From Alentia gelatinosa (taxonomy: Eukaryota > Annelida > Polychaeta > Phyllodocida > Polynoidae): 64,000 nt of DNA. A program made the translations under genes and the position numbers. Positions 40,292 through 54,118 of this stretch are shown one piece after another (within the stretch, counting starts at the first letter, position 1; the number at the start of each line of letters is the position of its first letter). Where the stretch lies: assembly GCA_950022655.1 (NCBI GenBank), contig OX465587.1:34661716-34725715 (forward strand). Direction: 5' to 3'. The notes beneath the pieces are model-generated. The model searched no databases. It saw nothing but the letters and a program-made list of their open reading frames with translations, and was not told where the DNA came from.

Positions 40292-43200
40292 ATGCTATGT
40301 GTGTGTAGACTGCCCCGTCTCTACCAATGACCGGCTGTATATTTGTGGACTGGCAGACCTATTAGACTTTTGTAGTCTTCAGGGAGCATGTCACCACACC
40401 TAACCTCCCCCAGTTAGTCCCGAGAAGGATTTGTGTTGTCAGCTATATTCCTAAATTATATCCAGTATATATGTGTGAGACAAGTGGTGTTGGCAACAAA
40501 CAAGTCTGGACAGGTGTCGAAATGAATGATAAGTTTGAACATTTAAACCTATTTAGACACTTTTTTTGGTGCTATCACAATGAAGGTGCACGTTGTCAAT
40601 CAGCATGGGGCATTGTACAGTGGATGAGTGTGTGTACATATATATATTTCCTATCCGGGTTACCTCAAATCAACACAAAGAAAAATCTATTTTTGCTAGT
40701 GTTCTTCATCATGGACAAACCTTCTTGTGTAGTGCGTATGTGTGTGTATATAAATATATACTGTAACAGGTGTGCGAGTCCTCTATGCCCTAGCTTTGAG
40801 ATGTTCTCATGTGGGTCTAGTTCACAAACTTGTCCCTCTGCTCTGCTTAAAAGATGGAGTATGCTGTATGTGAGTAAATCTCAACTGAGGCCTGTATTCC
40901 CAGGACAAGGTACAGTGTCAGCTGATCCTACCTGCTCCTCTGTGCTTGCTGCTTAAAAAGGAATGTGGACATAAATATTGTATGACCACCACTGTGCTCA
41001 GCAAACCCCCAGGTGACTTCGGCCATGATTTGGTTGAATTACTAAATGCCTGTACATAGCAATCCGCCATCCTTGTCTGCAAATGAGTAGTGAGCCCTGG
41101 CCTTCCCCATGTGACCTGCCTACAGTTCTATACCGGCCCCAGTGCCAGACACTTTGCTTTGTAGAGGTTTTCTCTTCTTTGTTTTTCTTTGTCCGTATTT
41201 TTCTGTTGTCATCATCTCCAGTATATCTGCTTCTCATCATGTAGTCAGCTAAGTAATGTGTCTGGTGTAAACCTTGATATTCATTTGGAATGTCGTGGAC
41301 TTTGCCGGTTAATCATTGACACAGGAAGGAGTTTCCACCATCTTAGGGTTTTCTGTTCTTGGTCACTTTTGTCATATTGGATATTGTACTGAATCTTTTT
41401 TCCCTTCTCGGACAGACTTCTGTATTGATTGATGTTGTCGACTTGGTGAGAGAGGTTATAGGAGGGCTGAGTAATGAAATACCTTCCATCTGCCCAGAAC
41501 TACTTATTTTTGTTTGTGCTGCAGATGGGGTTTTGTTGATAAAGCACCCGATATTCCACTTTTGACGGTGAGTAGTGTAGGCAGTTCTTGTTGACACTTC
41601 ATATGCACCCATTGTTTGAAATGTGCACCAGCAGGAAGGTCAAGGTCAAACTTCTTTTGGATTGATTGTCTTCTATTTTTTCAAGAATCACTTGTAGAGT
41701 TAAGTGGTGGTGTCCTTACCACATAGGATGCTGTCAGTAATTATCTTTATCATCTTGTATTCCTGTATTTATAGATCTTACCAACAGTTTAAGCTGAACT
41801 TGGTTTCCCAGTTTTGTTCTGAGGACAGAGTGTATGGTGTATAGAGAAACTGAGCCTTATGGATGAAGCCAGCCTGTTTGTGCTTACCCTAGAGACAAAT
41901 TGATTTTGAGTCGTTTGTTGAATGTGCAATCACCATCGCATTTAATTGATTTGAGAAAGGGAAAGTATTCATATATATATTATAAAAACTGCATTGGTCA
42001 GATGTTCCTTAGGAAACTTGCTCCTTTTCCCTCTTTTCCTATTCCTGAACTATAATTTTCTAGTTGAATGTCAAAATGTTTGGTAATCACTGTTGGATAA
42101 AAGATGTGGATAAATTCCAGACCTAAATTAGACAGTATTACATATATATTTTTCCTTTCCATTTTATATTGTTATGGTACTCGCTTGAGGGTAGGATCAT
42201 CAAGTATATTTGCACTCCCTGTCAAAATATAACACTTTTCCTTTATTTGGGATGATCTTAAATGACTCATGTTTTGTTTGTTGTGTCACAATTTGCTTAA
42301 ATTAGTGTCCATGGTATCTCAATAGTGAATGACTTTTGGTTTATGGAACGAGGTAATTATTGTAAAAAAAAAAAACTGCTGTGAAAGGAATCTCGATTCC
42401 TGTCAGTGTAATTAGGTGTGGTATGGTTTGGGCAAACAGATAGGAACCTTTATCCCAAGTAGTACTGTTTGGCTACATAATTATAAGTTGTTATTTTGTG
42501 TTCCCTTTTGACAATGCTTTGCCCCTGATATGTAAAAGTAGAGGTTCCTGTATATATCACCATTCAGAATGAGGCTACAGGGGGACGTGTTGGACTGTGT
42601 CCTGGGATTGGGATAGAGAGGAAAGGGTGTGTATTTTCTAGAATTATCCTACTTCTTAATGAAACTCTAGGAAATTTGAGTTTTCCTGTTTTCATTGATG
42701 AATAATAATAATAATGATTAATAACAGGTACTGGTTGTCAAATGTAAGATACTGTCAGTTAGTACTTTGCAGAGTGAATTGATTGAAACCAACAGTCGGG
42801 CATGGACTTGATCGTATTCATAAGCATAAAACAGCTTCAAGATATAAAAACACATGAGGTAGTGACTTGCTGTGACAAGCCACGACATTCCCACACTTGT
42901 AATCATATATTTAAATCACACTTCCTACCTTATTTTGAAAAGAGGTATACATATATTTTTATATAAATAGATATGCAACATTGATTTATTACGTTGCGCT
43001 GATAACATTGTAGGTTTCCTGCTGTTGTAAACTTGGGGAATCAGTTCAAATATTCTTTTGTATACCAGAGTTGTCACTAATCTAACAACTGTTCCCTGTA
43101 TTACAAAAAAAAATTGTCCAGTTGTAAAAATGAAGCACTATGAAAAGCTCACCTACATCTGACACGGAGAGAGAAAAGGTATGTTTAACTTGGTGCACAC

Positions 43201-45001
43201 TAAAAATAAAACGTTTCATTAGCGTTAAGGGTGCTTGAATTTTGACTAATATGTTCTGATTGTATTCTATATCTCTTTTCTTTGGTCTGACAGAGTCAAT
43301 GAAAAGCAGTGAATGAATGGATATCGCAGGATCTTTATTCAGTTCTAGAGTGAGTGCATAAAAGGATAGTATGATATCTCCCAAAGAGAGTAAACCTTTA
43401 TATAGCTGGTGTCTGAATTTCTGAGAGTGACTATTTATGTGATTGTACCTGATAGAGATAATGACAGTTGAAAATGGAAAAGGTGATTGATATTATCAGT
43501 CATCAAAGTCCAGTGTGGTTTTGTGTCTTTCTTTCCAGACATTGTAAACCGTCACACTATTGTAAATGTCTTGTACATGCTGCTGTACATATGATAGCAA
43601 AGTATTGTAGTCTGACGTCAGGAGAGATACATACTTGTATACATACTTATATATAAATATGACACCTATATTTTCATTAAATAATATCTCTGTTTATCTT
43701 AGTCAGTTTTTGTCGTCAAACATAAGCCCAACTACAGTTTGGAACAGTGTACTGGCAAATGTCTTGCTTGTAAGATTCTGCCATTTCAGTTTTCAGCATC
43801 TTTGGTCAGTTTTTTCCCCCTTTTTATGTTTTTTTTAGTACCCCCTATTTTTCTTTCGAATAAGCACATTTCACTATGTCATCCATTGTTTACTTTGACC
43901 ATCTCCAGGCAGTGGAATGGTCTTATTACATATATTGTATTCCCCATATTGCAGTTGTTTACTCTTTGATGTAATGTCAATGCAAGTAAGGGTTCTTTGG
44001 TGAATAGAACTGCATTGTCCAGTGTACAAACCAGTGTTGTCGGCAATGATGCGTGTTTCATTCTGTGGTTTTTGGTTGATATAATTTGATGTTCTCTGTA
44101 GCGCTGGTTGCCATACGTGATGACTAACAGGTGAGATCTCTACGAGCAGTCGGCCACAGCGCCCGACTAGCCTGGGAACAAGTGGGAGGGAAAAGTGAGG
44201 AAAGACACAAATTTTCAAAAAGAAAGAAAAAAAAAATAAATAAAAGAAAGGATGAATTTGTTGTTCGTACCAAAGAAACCGTGTCCTGTTTTCTATTATT
44301 TTTTAAGACCTTTCCTGATTTAGTGTTATTGTTAGAACTGGGTTTACAGTCATCCACTTTACAGATAATTTTTCAGTGAAGGCCATTTTGTTTCAATACA
44401 TTTAGAACCTTTATTAGCAGGTGGATGATTGGTCTTTAGGTTATGGCTATAGCCTACTGTAGTACACCAACTTGTAGAGTCACTAGGCGACCTGACCATA
44501 TTTCTTCTTTTTAAAGCTAAGTACAGTTAGGAATAGAATTTTTGTTTTGAATAGAAGGTTTTATGGCCATACAATATCTTACAGTTTTCGTTTTTAGTAC
44601 TTTGACACTGATTATTAGAAAAGAGAGATTTCAGTTTTGGGAGGACTTTCTGAGTCACAGTTAAGAACACCTTTAAGGGCATATTTCTAGCTGTAAATCA
44701 AGATATGATATGCCATTTTTGAAAGAGAAAAAATAACAGTAGGTGCTAGGAAGTGGAATTTTTTAAGTAGATTTTATTTTCACAGACATTCAAGTTTTTG
44801 TTAAAAGTAGGGGGTATTTGGGATGAAATGGGCATTCTAAAACAGGTGTTTACTCAATATTGATTACATTAAGCATTAGTGTAACATTTACCATAAGTGG
44901 CAATTAACAGTTGCTTACACCATAGGAAGTGTCATTATTTAGGTGAAATGGATATTTGATGTGCTATTGCTATATTTATGCCAAATCCCATAATGGGAAG
45001 T

Positions 45002-45016
45002 GGGGGGGGGGGGGGG
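45002..45016. repeat. Poly-G run (15 G), unit 1
   Basis: Follows CATAATGGGAAGT; the homologous site in unit 2 (55905-55922) has 18 G, so the run has changed length since the duplication. Confidence 0.85.
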
Positions 45017-46829
45017 AGCAGGTGTATGAGAGGATAGTTTATTCAGCATATTTACACACAAATTAAAGTCAAAATGGTTCTTAACTTTGTTCTAAGAACC
45101 AGTCCTAGTCAAATGAAATTGGTTTGTGAAATTATTTACAATATCATTTACCACAAGATTTTGGCTTGACCTACTTTATTGGTGTATATAGGAAGAGAGT
45201 TGTGTACTCCATTTTGGACCACATGGGCAGGCAGCATGCAGACAGGTTTGTGTGCACTCATCCATGAAGGATCACCATGAGGCAGCTGAAAACTTTTCAT
45301 ATGTAGGTGGGGCATTGCTGTGTGCCAATTGAATCCCCTACAGGTAGCTAAATATATGTGTGCATTGATCCATGAATTTCTTAGTTCACAGAGGGGTTAA
45401 GGCTTGCTGTTGTACACCTGCTGGTAGAGTCAGTAGGTGATCTGACCATTTTTGCCTTTTACAGCTAACTAAGTACAAATAGGAATATGATTTATATTTT
45501 GGGCAGAAGGTGGTACAATGCCTTGCAGTTTTAGTATTTTGGCATGGATATTTAGAAAATAGTGAATTCAATTTGGAGGGGGGACTTTTTGACTCTCAAA
45601 AATGGAGCCATAACTAAGTAGGCTACAGATAGGTATAGATTTCTTTTTTTCTGGACAGGTTATATGGCAATGCAATATTCTATAGTTTTATTATTTAGTA
45701 TTTTGACATGGATTTAAAGAAAGACAAAAGAGTCATTTCAGTTAGGGGGGAACCTTTTAGTCACAGGTCCATTTTTAAGATCTCCTTGGCAGGGTTTGGT
45801 CTCTCCCTAGACTTGCTCAAGTCTTTCATTATGGACCTCAAACTACTTTAAGAACTTCCCCCAAACACCTGACAGGCCCATTATTGAAAGACAAGTAAGT
45901 TATGTACAAAACTTGGGTACAGCTAGAGGATGTGGATGCCGATTCCTGTTGTGTGGTGGGCCTGTGCATGAGAGTGCTACAGGTTTGCCCGGATTATGTA
46001 ACTTGGTTTGTATATAATACTGAGTCCGCAGCAGGTTGATAGGTTACTCTCTGTTCGTCTGTGTTGAGTGAACCCCTTGGAGCTTCCAAACCCTTTCAGT
46101 GGTTGATTAAATGAACTTGCCTAGGCTTGTGGATTCATTCACCTGCCTTTACTTGGCACTCCGCTGCCATGGTAATGTATACGAAAAGGTATGATAAAGG
46201 TCATATACCTAAGATCTTTAGTCTGCTTTTGTGTCAAGTAGGAATGGTAGTAGTTGATTTTGTCATCTTATTACTTGCTGAAGAATATCTGAACCAACCT
46301 ATATAGTATCACATAGGGTAACACAGTCTCACTCTGCTGGAACAAATAGATTAGTCTAGTCTAGTCCTCGGAAAGATATCCAAGAGAGAGAACAGAACCG
46401 GTGGCCCGCTACATAAGTAAGTGGAAATAACTCAACAATGAGATGCTGTTAAAGCGGTTCTCACAGTTGCCACCTGGTGTGTACTTTGAATATTGTAAAT
46501 TATTGGTCAAAACAAGTTCTTTGTAATTCATTCTAATTCTAAATGAGTAGATTTAACATAGATTTTTGGTCCAGTTTATCTAATTTTATAATAGGCTAAT
46601 TTACATTCTATCAAAAATAAGGATCGTGACCTAACCTTTTTAAACTTAAATGTGTAGTACTATACATCTATAATATTCTGTCAACGTTTGAAAAAATGAC
46701 ATTAGTTTTACTATGTGAAAAGCAACTTTTTAGAATATCCAAATATTCTATTATAAGACTGTCATAATACTGATCTCTAAATAAAAAACTAGCATGGTGA
46801 CCCTCAATCTTTAAGTTAGATCCAAATTA

Positions 46830-47158
46830 TCAGATGTGCCTTAAAGGGAAAAGAATTAAAAGAAAAGTAGTATTTCATTTTAAACGAATCATACCATGTT
46901 TAATGTTATCATGAAATAAATTTAAGAGAAGCTGTCGCAGATAGGGGTTTGCATACAGAACAGAAAGTGTTTTGGCAAAACGTGCCATTCTTGATACCTG
47001 CTCTGCAAACATCAAGTTCTATTCAAATCTCAATCAATGTGACTTTTTATAGGAACAGCAATGCAAGTATTCCAATAAATCACAGATAACAAAAATTTTG
47101 AGATTATTTTTTCTTAAATCTGATGTTTTTTATTACCATGACTTGCCCCTCTGGAGAT
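46830..47158 (+). repeat. 'TTCCAATAAAT' repeat at the end of unit 1
   Basis: Matches 36920-37260 and 61230-61555 and directly precedes the start of unit 2. Confidence 0.85.
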
Positions 47159-47533
47159 CGAGCTGTTACCCGAAACTTGAATAGGTATCTGAATTCATCT
47201 TACCCTTCACATTAACTAATGGGCTAACCTTTGTAACATAATGCCCATGATGTATTATTTCTAAATACTCGATGGGCATTGAATACAAGTTCCCAATCCT
47301 TAGTCTATGGGTAAAAAATACCAGGGGTGACTAGGTGTACATTCTCCCTCGCAGATGTGCAAATCTAGCTGTCAGGCCTCCTTACTGAGGTGTGTACCTT
47401 GCTATTGACACTCCCTCACCTCCCTCCCTCATACCTCGCTGTCCATCCTATTGTACAGTCTCTCACTTCTCACAGTCACTCAATCTACACAGCCACCAAA
47501 TGAACCATATCAGCAGGCCAGGCCAGGGAGAAC

Positions 47534-48160
47534 TGTTCCGTCTGCGGATTACGGCATGTTGCTCCTTTCGGGAGATACTGCAAAAATCTATTGCCACGTG
47601 GACCACCGGTCGCAGAAAGTGACCAGCCTTCTGGTCAGCCTTCAGACCAGCCTTCAGAGGAGCCCTCCCATAAAGAAATTCTCCTCATGAAAATCCCAAA
47701 ACAAGAGGATATTAATCGCAGACTAACAGAAAAAGACGAATTGGCTCAGTTGGAGCGAAAATTATGGGATTTAACTCTTAGAAATGAGAGTCTCAAGGCT
47801 TCTCTGTTACACACAGGTGACCAGACGGGTCCGTCAGAACGCAAGGTGCCGTCTCCACTCAGCCGTGACGCCGCACCTGTTGACCAGGCTTCAAGTCAAC
47901 AAACCCTCCTGTCTGGCCTGGCCACAGTGGGTTTGGGCCCGAGTGCCCTGGGTAGTGAGGCTCTGGAGGGCCTGTTGTCTGTTTCAAAGCCACCAGAGGG
48001 AATACAGAAAGAGCAGGATTGGCTAGGTAATCTACATTTGCTTTCCGAGAGTTCTAAAAGGAAAAGATCTCGCCATTGGCTCCGGCCAGATTACCATGTG
48101 CAGGTGGACAAACGGTATGAAGATCTTTCAATGCCTGAGCTCCTTTTTGGAATGATTTGT
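47534..48160 (+). pseudogene. Fragment of an unidentified gag-like ORF
   Basis: Open for about 200 codons in one frame. It starts with a possible zinc-binding CSVCGLRHVAPFGRYC (C-x2-C-x3-H-x7-C), continues with Gln/Pro/Ser repeats (DQPSGQPSDQPSEEPS), a charged helix DELAQLERKLWDLTLRNESL and a basic segment KRKRSRHWLRPDYHVQVDKR. There is no ATG at the 5' edge, and the end runs into duplicated non-coding DNA. It occupies the place of 39540-40150 in unit 1 and is absent there. The composition and basic C-terminus resemble a retroelement gag, but I cannot name the family. Confidence 0.55.
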
Positions 48161-49362
48161 GTTTTTAAATCCCATGCCTCATATATATACATCCAATAGC
48201 ATCCCTGATGCTATGTGTCTGTAGACTGCCCCATCTCTACCAATAACAGGCTGTAGACTTGTGGACTGGCAGACCTTTTAGAAGTATGTAATCTTCATGG
48301 AGCATGTCACCACACCTAACCTCCCCAGGTAGGTCCCCGGGAGAATTTGTGTTGTAAGCTATATTCCTAAATCATATCCAGTATATATGTGTGATACAAG
48401 TGGTGTTAACAACAAACAAGTCTGGACAGGTGTCGAAATGAATGATAAGTTTGAACATTTAATAAACCTATTTAGACACTTATTTTGGTGCTATCACAAT
48501 GAAGGTGCATGTTGTTAATAAGCATGGGGCATTGTACAGTGGATGAGCACGTGTACATATATATATCTCCTATCTGGGTTACCTCAAATCAACACAAAAA
48601 TCTATTTTTGCTAGTGTTCTTCATCATGGACAAACCTTCATGTGCAGTGTGTATATGTGTGTATCTTTATCATCAAACTCGAGCGGGTATGCCACCCGCA
48701 CCCAGCGCGTCCACAGGTGGCGGATAATGGAATGGTCTCCAGATATGGAGACTAGCTGTTTAAACAGCCGCGGACCAAATGGCAATGGATCGCCTGTATC
48801 CATGAGCGGAAGAGGATTGTATCGCATCATGCTGCCAAGCATGATGTGCCACATTCCCAACGGTCAAGACCGGATGAAGGTCACTCACTGACACCCCAAC
48901 GGTCAACAGGCAACCTGGGATGTCTGCACCCAGGGTCTAATGATGGCAGGGGCCTAGCTGTCATCTAGGAGGACAATGGTCGTATGAAGGTCACTCAATG
49001 ACACCACAACGGCTGCAGACATAAGTCGTGGCGACGGGGAAAGCACGGAACTATCGGGTATAGTTGTGCTGTCAGGTGCTAGTGCTCAACCGCACACGCA
49101 GGCTTGGGGGATTATAGGTCGTTGTTCACTGAAAATGAGGGGTAACAGTGGACTTCGGTCATCCGGGACTACCGGCATACTGTGAAGCCCTAGCAGTATG
49201 AACCCCCTGAGTACCTGAGCAGGTCCTATTTAGGAACCAGCGCTGCTCACCCCTGGACTGGGGAAGGGGCGAGAAAATAAGCCCTAAACATCGCATACTC
49301 CTCACCGAACCCATCAGCATTCCGCGGTTGATGGGTATACACCAGCGGAGCCAAAAGAAACA

Positions 49363-50747
49363 ATGAAATATTTAAAATTGATAACAATGGAAGACGAACT
49401 GGAACGGAATCGAACACGGACACTGATCAATGGCACTTCAATGACTGGAACTGGCCACGGTTCCTTGTCATTGAAAGTAAAACAGATAAAACTTTGGCAA
49501 AGGTATCACCCTTTGCCATAGGCACTGCAATTGCCAATGTAGCAGGTGGCAATGTTAAACACATTGCTAAAACAAAAGCGGGCATGCTTTTCATTGAGGT
49601 AAAGCGGAAAGAACAAGCCCGCTCCCTCTTAAAGCTGACTGCCATTGGCAAAATCCCAGTAAGAACTTCAGTTCATAAATCCCTGAACTCTTCCAAGGGT
49701 GTCATCCGATGGAAAGACCTCATCGGTACCCCTGTTGAGGAGATCAGGGATGAGCTTAGAGGACTTGGGGTAACCCATGTCCATCAAATGAAAATCAAGA
49801 GGAATGGGGCAATATTAGAGACAGCCACATATGTGCTGACCTTTGACAGCCCTGTTCCCCCTAGAGAAATGAAATGTGGGTACCAGCTGGTCAAGGTCTC
49901 TGAGTACATCCCATCTCCGATGAGATGCTACAATTGTCAGCGATTTGGCCACACTGGTAAAAAGAGCAATAGGCAGGCAGTCTGTGGAAAGTGTGCCAAT
50001 GAAGGACACACACTCAAAGACTGCCGGGAGAAAAAACCCTCCTGTGCCAACTGCAAGGGAGCACACCCTTCGTTCTCGAAGAGGTGCCCGCAGTTCCTTG
50101 AAGAAAAGCAAATCCTGTCAGTCCGTACAGAGAGAAGGATATCTTTTCCGGAGGCTAGGAGGGTAGTCAGGGCCTCTAGAGCACCTGTTCTCCCCAAGAC
50201 TTATGCTGCTGCTGTGGTTCAAAAGAAGAGCATAGGCATACAGACAGACACAGCTCCTGTCCATAAGCCAAATGCTCCCAATGACCCGAAACCCTCTACT
50301 GCCCCACCAAAGGCAGTGAATGGAGGACTACCCACAAAGCAACATGAAGCAAAGAAACAAAGAAGAAACAAGAAAAAGAAACCCACAACAGGTAAACCTG
50401 CTGATGACCAGTCCCCAGGTCAGATGTCGAAGGAAAAGGACCCAGAACCCCAAGAGTCTGGCCCTTCGGCACCCAAGATAGCCTCCACATCTACCTGCCA
50501 CCCAGAAGACTCTGGAACCCCAAGAACTCCTGCATGTCCAGTAGAGTCTGGAACTCCAAGAGCCCCTCTAAGTAGGGATACTTCTTCAGTACCCTCCACC
50601 AGTGGGGAAGCAGGTTATGTTGAGGCAAAGAAGAAAGGTAAAAGAGTAACCATCAACAGAGACAGTCCAGTGGGCACCAGGTTGTACACCAGCAGCAAAG
50701 CAGGTGTACAGGTGGCTAACAGGTTTGCTGTCCTCCCTGATATGTAG
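49363..50747 (+). pseudogene. LINE ORF1 (gag-like, zinc knuckles), frameshifted at N-terminus
   Basis: The main frame (from about 49421) reads FNDWNWPRFLVIESKTDKTL, a typical I-clade ORF1 start, then an RNA-binding-like region, two good knuckles CGKCANEGHTLKDC and CANCKGAHPSFSKRC, and a first knuckle CYNCQRFGHTGKK that lacks its last Cys at normal spacing. A Pro/Lys-rich tail ends at TAG 50745-50747. The candidate ATGs at 49363 and 49387 are in another frame, so a small indel near 49423 has cut the start from the body. In the family this protein packages the element RNA. Confidence 0.8.
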
Positions 50748-50753
50748 AACAGT

Positions 50754-53700
50754 ATGGCGGAGAACAGATGCCATATTATACAATGGAACTGTCGAGGCAT
50801 TAGAGCAAATAGAGGGGACTTACTTAACTTAGTCATGGACCTCAACCCAGTTGCTCTATGCCTCCAGGAACTCAAAGTAGCGAAAAAGAGAAACATCCCT
50901 AGAATGAAGGGCTATAGGACATACTCCACAATACCCAACCCTGACCAACCACTGGGTGGAGTAGTCCTGATGGTTAAAAAACAATACCCTCAGAGACATG
51001 TAGGCCTCAACACCACCCTACAGGCTGTTGCAACCCGAGTGACAATTAACAGCCCAGTCACATTGTGCTCTTTGTACCTACCACCAAGTCTAAGAGTCAC
51101 ATACAAAGACCTGGTGTCTCTAGTTGAGCAACTCCCTGCCCCATACATTCTGCTGGGTGATTTCAATGCTCACAGTACAGTATGGGGATCGGCCTACACT
51201 AATGGGAAAGGCAGGATGATTGAGAATCTTCTTGACAAGAAGTCTCTCTGCCTCTTAAACAACGGAGAACCCACCTTTCTCTGCAGTTCAGGCAACTGGT
51301 CTGCCCTAGACCTTACAATTTGCCATCCAGCGGTGTATGCAGAATATGACTGGAGAGTGGCACCTGACCCTCTGGGAAGTGATCATTGTCCTATCATACT
51401 GCACACTGCAAAAAACAACACTACTGATAGCCAACCCAAGCGATGGAAGACCCACAAAGGAGACTGGGAGCAAGTTCAAGACCTTTGTAAGGTTTCTTTC
51501 CTACCCTGGGAGTTGGCCAAGGAAAAAGAAGACCCCACACAGTACTTCACTGAAACCCTCCGGGAAGTGAGTACCATGTGTATCCCAAAGACCTCAGGAA
51601 ATGCTCCTAGAAATTCCTGCCCTTGGTACAACGACGAATGTCGCAAATCCAGGAGGGATAGGAGACGAGCCCTGAGGAAGTTTGAAGGCAACATGAACCT
51701 TACCAATCTCATTACCTTCCGTCAACAACAAGCAAAGACTAGGCTTGTGTACAATAAAGCAAAGCGAGAGTCCTTCCGTGAATATGTCAACACCATCGAC
51801 AATTCTACACCCTTGAAAAAGGTATTTGAGAGGGTCAAGAAACTAAACGGCAAGTCGACTCTTTTGCTGAATCACCTGAAAGTCGGTAATGAAACCAAGG
51901 AAACGGCTGAGGACATTGCAGATACATTTGCAGCTCACTTCAGCAACGTCTCCTCCAATGAGAACTGTTCAGGAGAGTTCCTTGAACACAGAGGAAGGCA
52001 GGAGCAAGGGAAGCTCAACTTCTCATCCAATAACCAGGAATGCTACAATAAGCTATTCACGTTGGGAGAATTGAAGCATGCCCTTCACCAGGCTAAGGAC
52101 TCCTGCCCAGGCCCAGATGACATTCACTACCAGATGCTGAAACATCTACCAGAGCAACAACTTTCACTGCTCTTGAGTATATGCAACAGTATCTGGACAA
52201 CAGGCAAGTACCCACCATCCTGGTCAGAGGCAGTGGTCATACCAATTCCAAAACCAGGGAAAGATATGAACATAGCCTCCAGCTACAGGCCCATAGCCAT
52301 GACTAGCTGTCTGGCCAAAACAATAGAGAGGATGGTAAACAACAGGCTGGTATGGTATCTAGAGTCCAAAAACTTGTTGACTCCCTACCAGTCAGGATTC
52401 TGCAAGGGTTGTAGTACAACCAATCATCTGATTCGGCTAGAAAGCTACATCTGAGAAGGCTTTGCCAACAATGAACATGTTGTTGGCATATTTTTTTACC
52501 TGGAAAAGGCTTATGACACAACATGGAAATTTGGCATTCTTGAAGACATGCATAACCTTGGACTGCAAGGAAGACTCCCACTGTTTGTGGAAGGCTTCCT
52601 TGCAAACAGAACATTCAATGTCCGCCTTGGTGTCACAGAGTCGATGAAGGTCGACCAGGAAATGGGAGTACCACAGGGATGTGTTCTCTCAGTGACCCTC
52701 TTTGGCATAAAAATAAATGAGATAACCAAAACTCTGCAGCGGGATATAAAGTGCTGCCTGTATGTAGACGACTTTGTCATCTGCTACAAGGCCAGCCATA
52801 TGGCCACTGTAGAGAGAAAACTACAACAGACTTTAAACAGTCTTGAAACTTGGAGCACTGAGAATGGTCCTATCTGGACTGGCTTAAACCCATCCAGAAC
52901 CAGGGACTAAGGCTGTGTCTTGGTGCATTCCGATCCTCACCAGCTGTAAGCCTTCATGTGGAGGCAGGAATTCCCCCGCTTGATCTGCTGTGTGAGAAGC
53001 TGTCCCTCCAGTATGCCATCAAAGTGAAGGCCAACAAAAGAAACCCAGCATATGACACAATCTTCAGAAATGATCACAGTGTCTATGGCAGAAAGAAGAA
53101 TGTGACAAAACCCTTCTCAGCCCGAGTGAGAACTCTTATCCGAGAGGCCGGTGTCCCCATTCACAAGGTGATGGAAGAAGGTCCAGCCAAGTCCCCTCCA
53201 TGGAGAATGGCATCACCCACCATCATCTTTGATCTATGTAAGAACAAGAAAGCAGAAACATCAGCAAACATATATGAAAACGAACTTGTCAAAATCCATC
53301 ACCTCTATAGAAACTACACAGAGGTGTATACGGATGGCTCGAAAGATGGAAACCGTGTAGGCTTTGCTGCGCACACTCCTTATGGAAATCGCAAAGGAGC
53401 ACTACATCAAAGAAGCAGCATCTTCACTGCTGAAGCACATGCCTTGCTGAGTGCTTTGGAATGGATGAAGGTGTCAAATCACAGAGAGTATATCATCTTC
53501 TCTGATTCCAAGTCATGCCTACAAGCAATTGGTCAGCATGACCCAAGGAACCCTGTTATACAGGCAATAAGAGAATCCTACTCGGAATTGGAGCAGGATA
53601 AGGAGGTGGTGTTCTGCTGGCTCCCTAGCCATATTGGCATAGAGGGAAACAAGGCCACAGACCATGCAGCCAAAACAGCATTGAGTTGGAAACCAGGTTT

Positions 53701-54118
53701 GGCCCCTGTCCCACACTCAGACCTTGTCCCAATCTCCAAAGAGTACACTAAACATGAATGGCAGAGCCGATGGAGCTCAAGCCAGGACAACAAACTATAT
53801 GCCATTGAACCATCAGTTGGCAAAAAACAAGACTATGCAGGCTTGACAAGAAGTGAAGTGACAAGACTGACCCGTCTTCGAATAGGTCACTCACTGCTGA
53901 CACATGGGCACCTCATGCAGGGTGAAGAACGACCCATATGCCAGCGTTGTCAGGTGCCTCTTTCGATTGAGCACCTGCTGCTTTACTGTCAAGCAACAAA
54001 GAAAAGCAGGGATAAGTACATTCAATGTGCAACATCCATGTCCAGTGTTTTCAACAACACAGGGAAGAAAGAAATTCTGAAGTTTCTTCGTGAAACAAAG
54101 ATTTTCGAAAAGCTATAG
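50754..54118 (+). pseudogene. LINE ORF2 (endonuclease, reverse transcriptase, RNase H), inactivated
   Basis: ATG 6 bp after ORF1. Endonuclease motifs are intact: IIQWNCRG, CLQEL, GDFNAHSTVWG, SALDLTI, GSDHCPII. RT: PGPDDIHYQML, SSYRPIAMTS and YQSGFCKGCSTTNHL, followed by an in-frame TGA (52452-52454). Motif A reads FFYLEKAYDTTW, with Tyr replacing the catalytic Asp. PQGCVLS and YVDD are present. After LETWSTENG at about 52865 the sequence jumps to GLRLCLGAFRSSPAVSLHVE in another frame, an internal deletion of roughly 150-200 codons. RNase H (YTDGS, TAEAHALL, FSDSK, LPSHIGIEGN) and a C-terminal CQRCQVPLSIEHLLLYC are intact. Confidence 0.88.

Larger units (their letters stand above)
39160..47158 (+). 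repeat. Segmental tandem duplication, unit 1
   Basis: Starts at TTGAATAGGT.TCTGAATT and runs about 8.0 kb to the next occurrence of that sequence. Matches unit 2 block by block: 39160-39530 with 47160-47530, 40165-40750 with 48155-48660, 41752-41869 with 54500-54617, 43091-43375 with 54617-54894, and 44000-47158 with 54895-56815 plus 59965-61555. By eye the copies are roughly 90-95% alike. No host gene seen. Confidence 0.9.

Noticed and set aside
41870..44000. Unit 2 gaps as evidence of a spliced retrocopy of a 3' UTR
   Set aside because: The missing segments do not begin with GT or end with AG, so they look like deletions and not removed introns.
43874..44357. Minus-strand and plus-strand ORFs at 44 kb, repeated at 55 kb
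   Set aside because: Present in both duplicated units but with frame-breaking differences and no recognisable domain; treated as non-coding.
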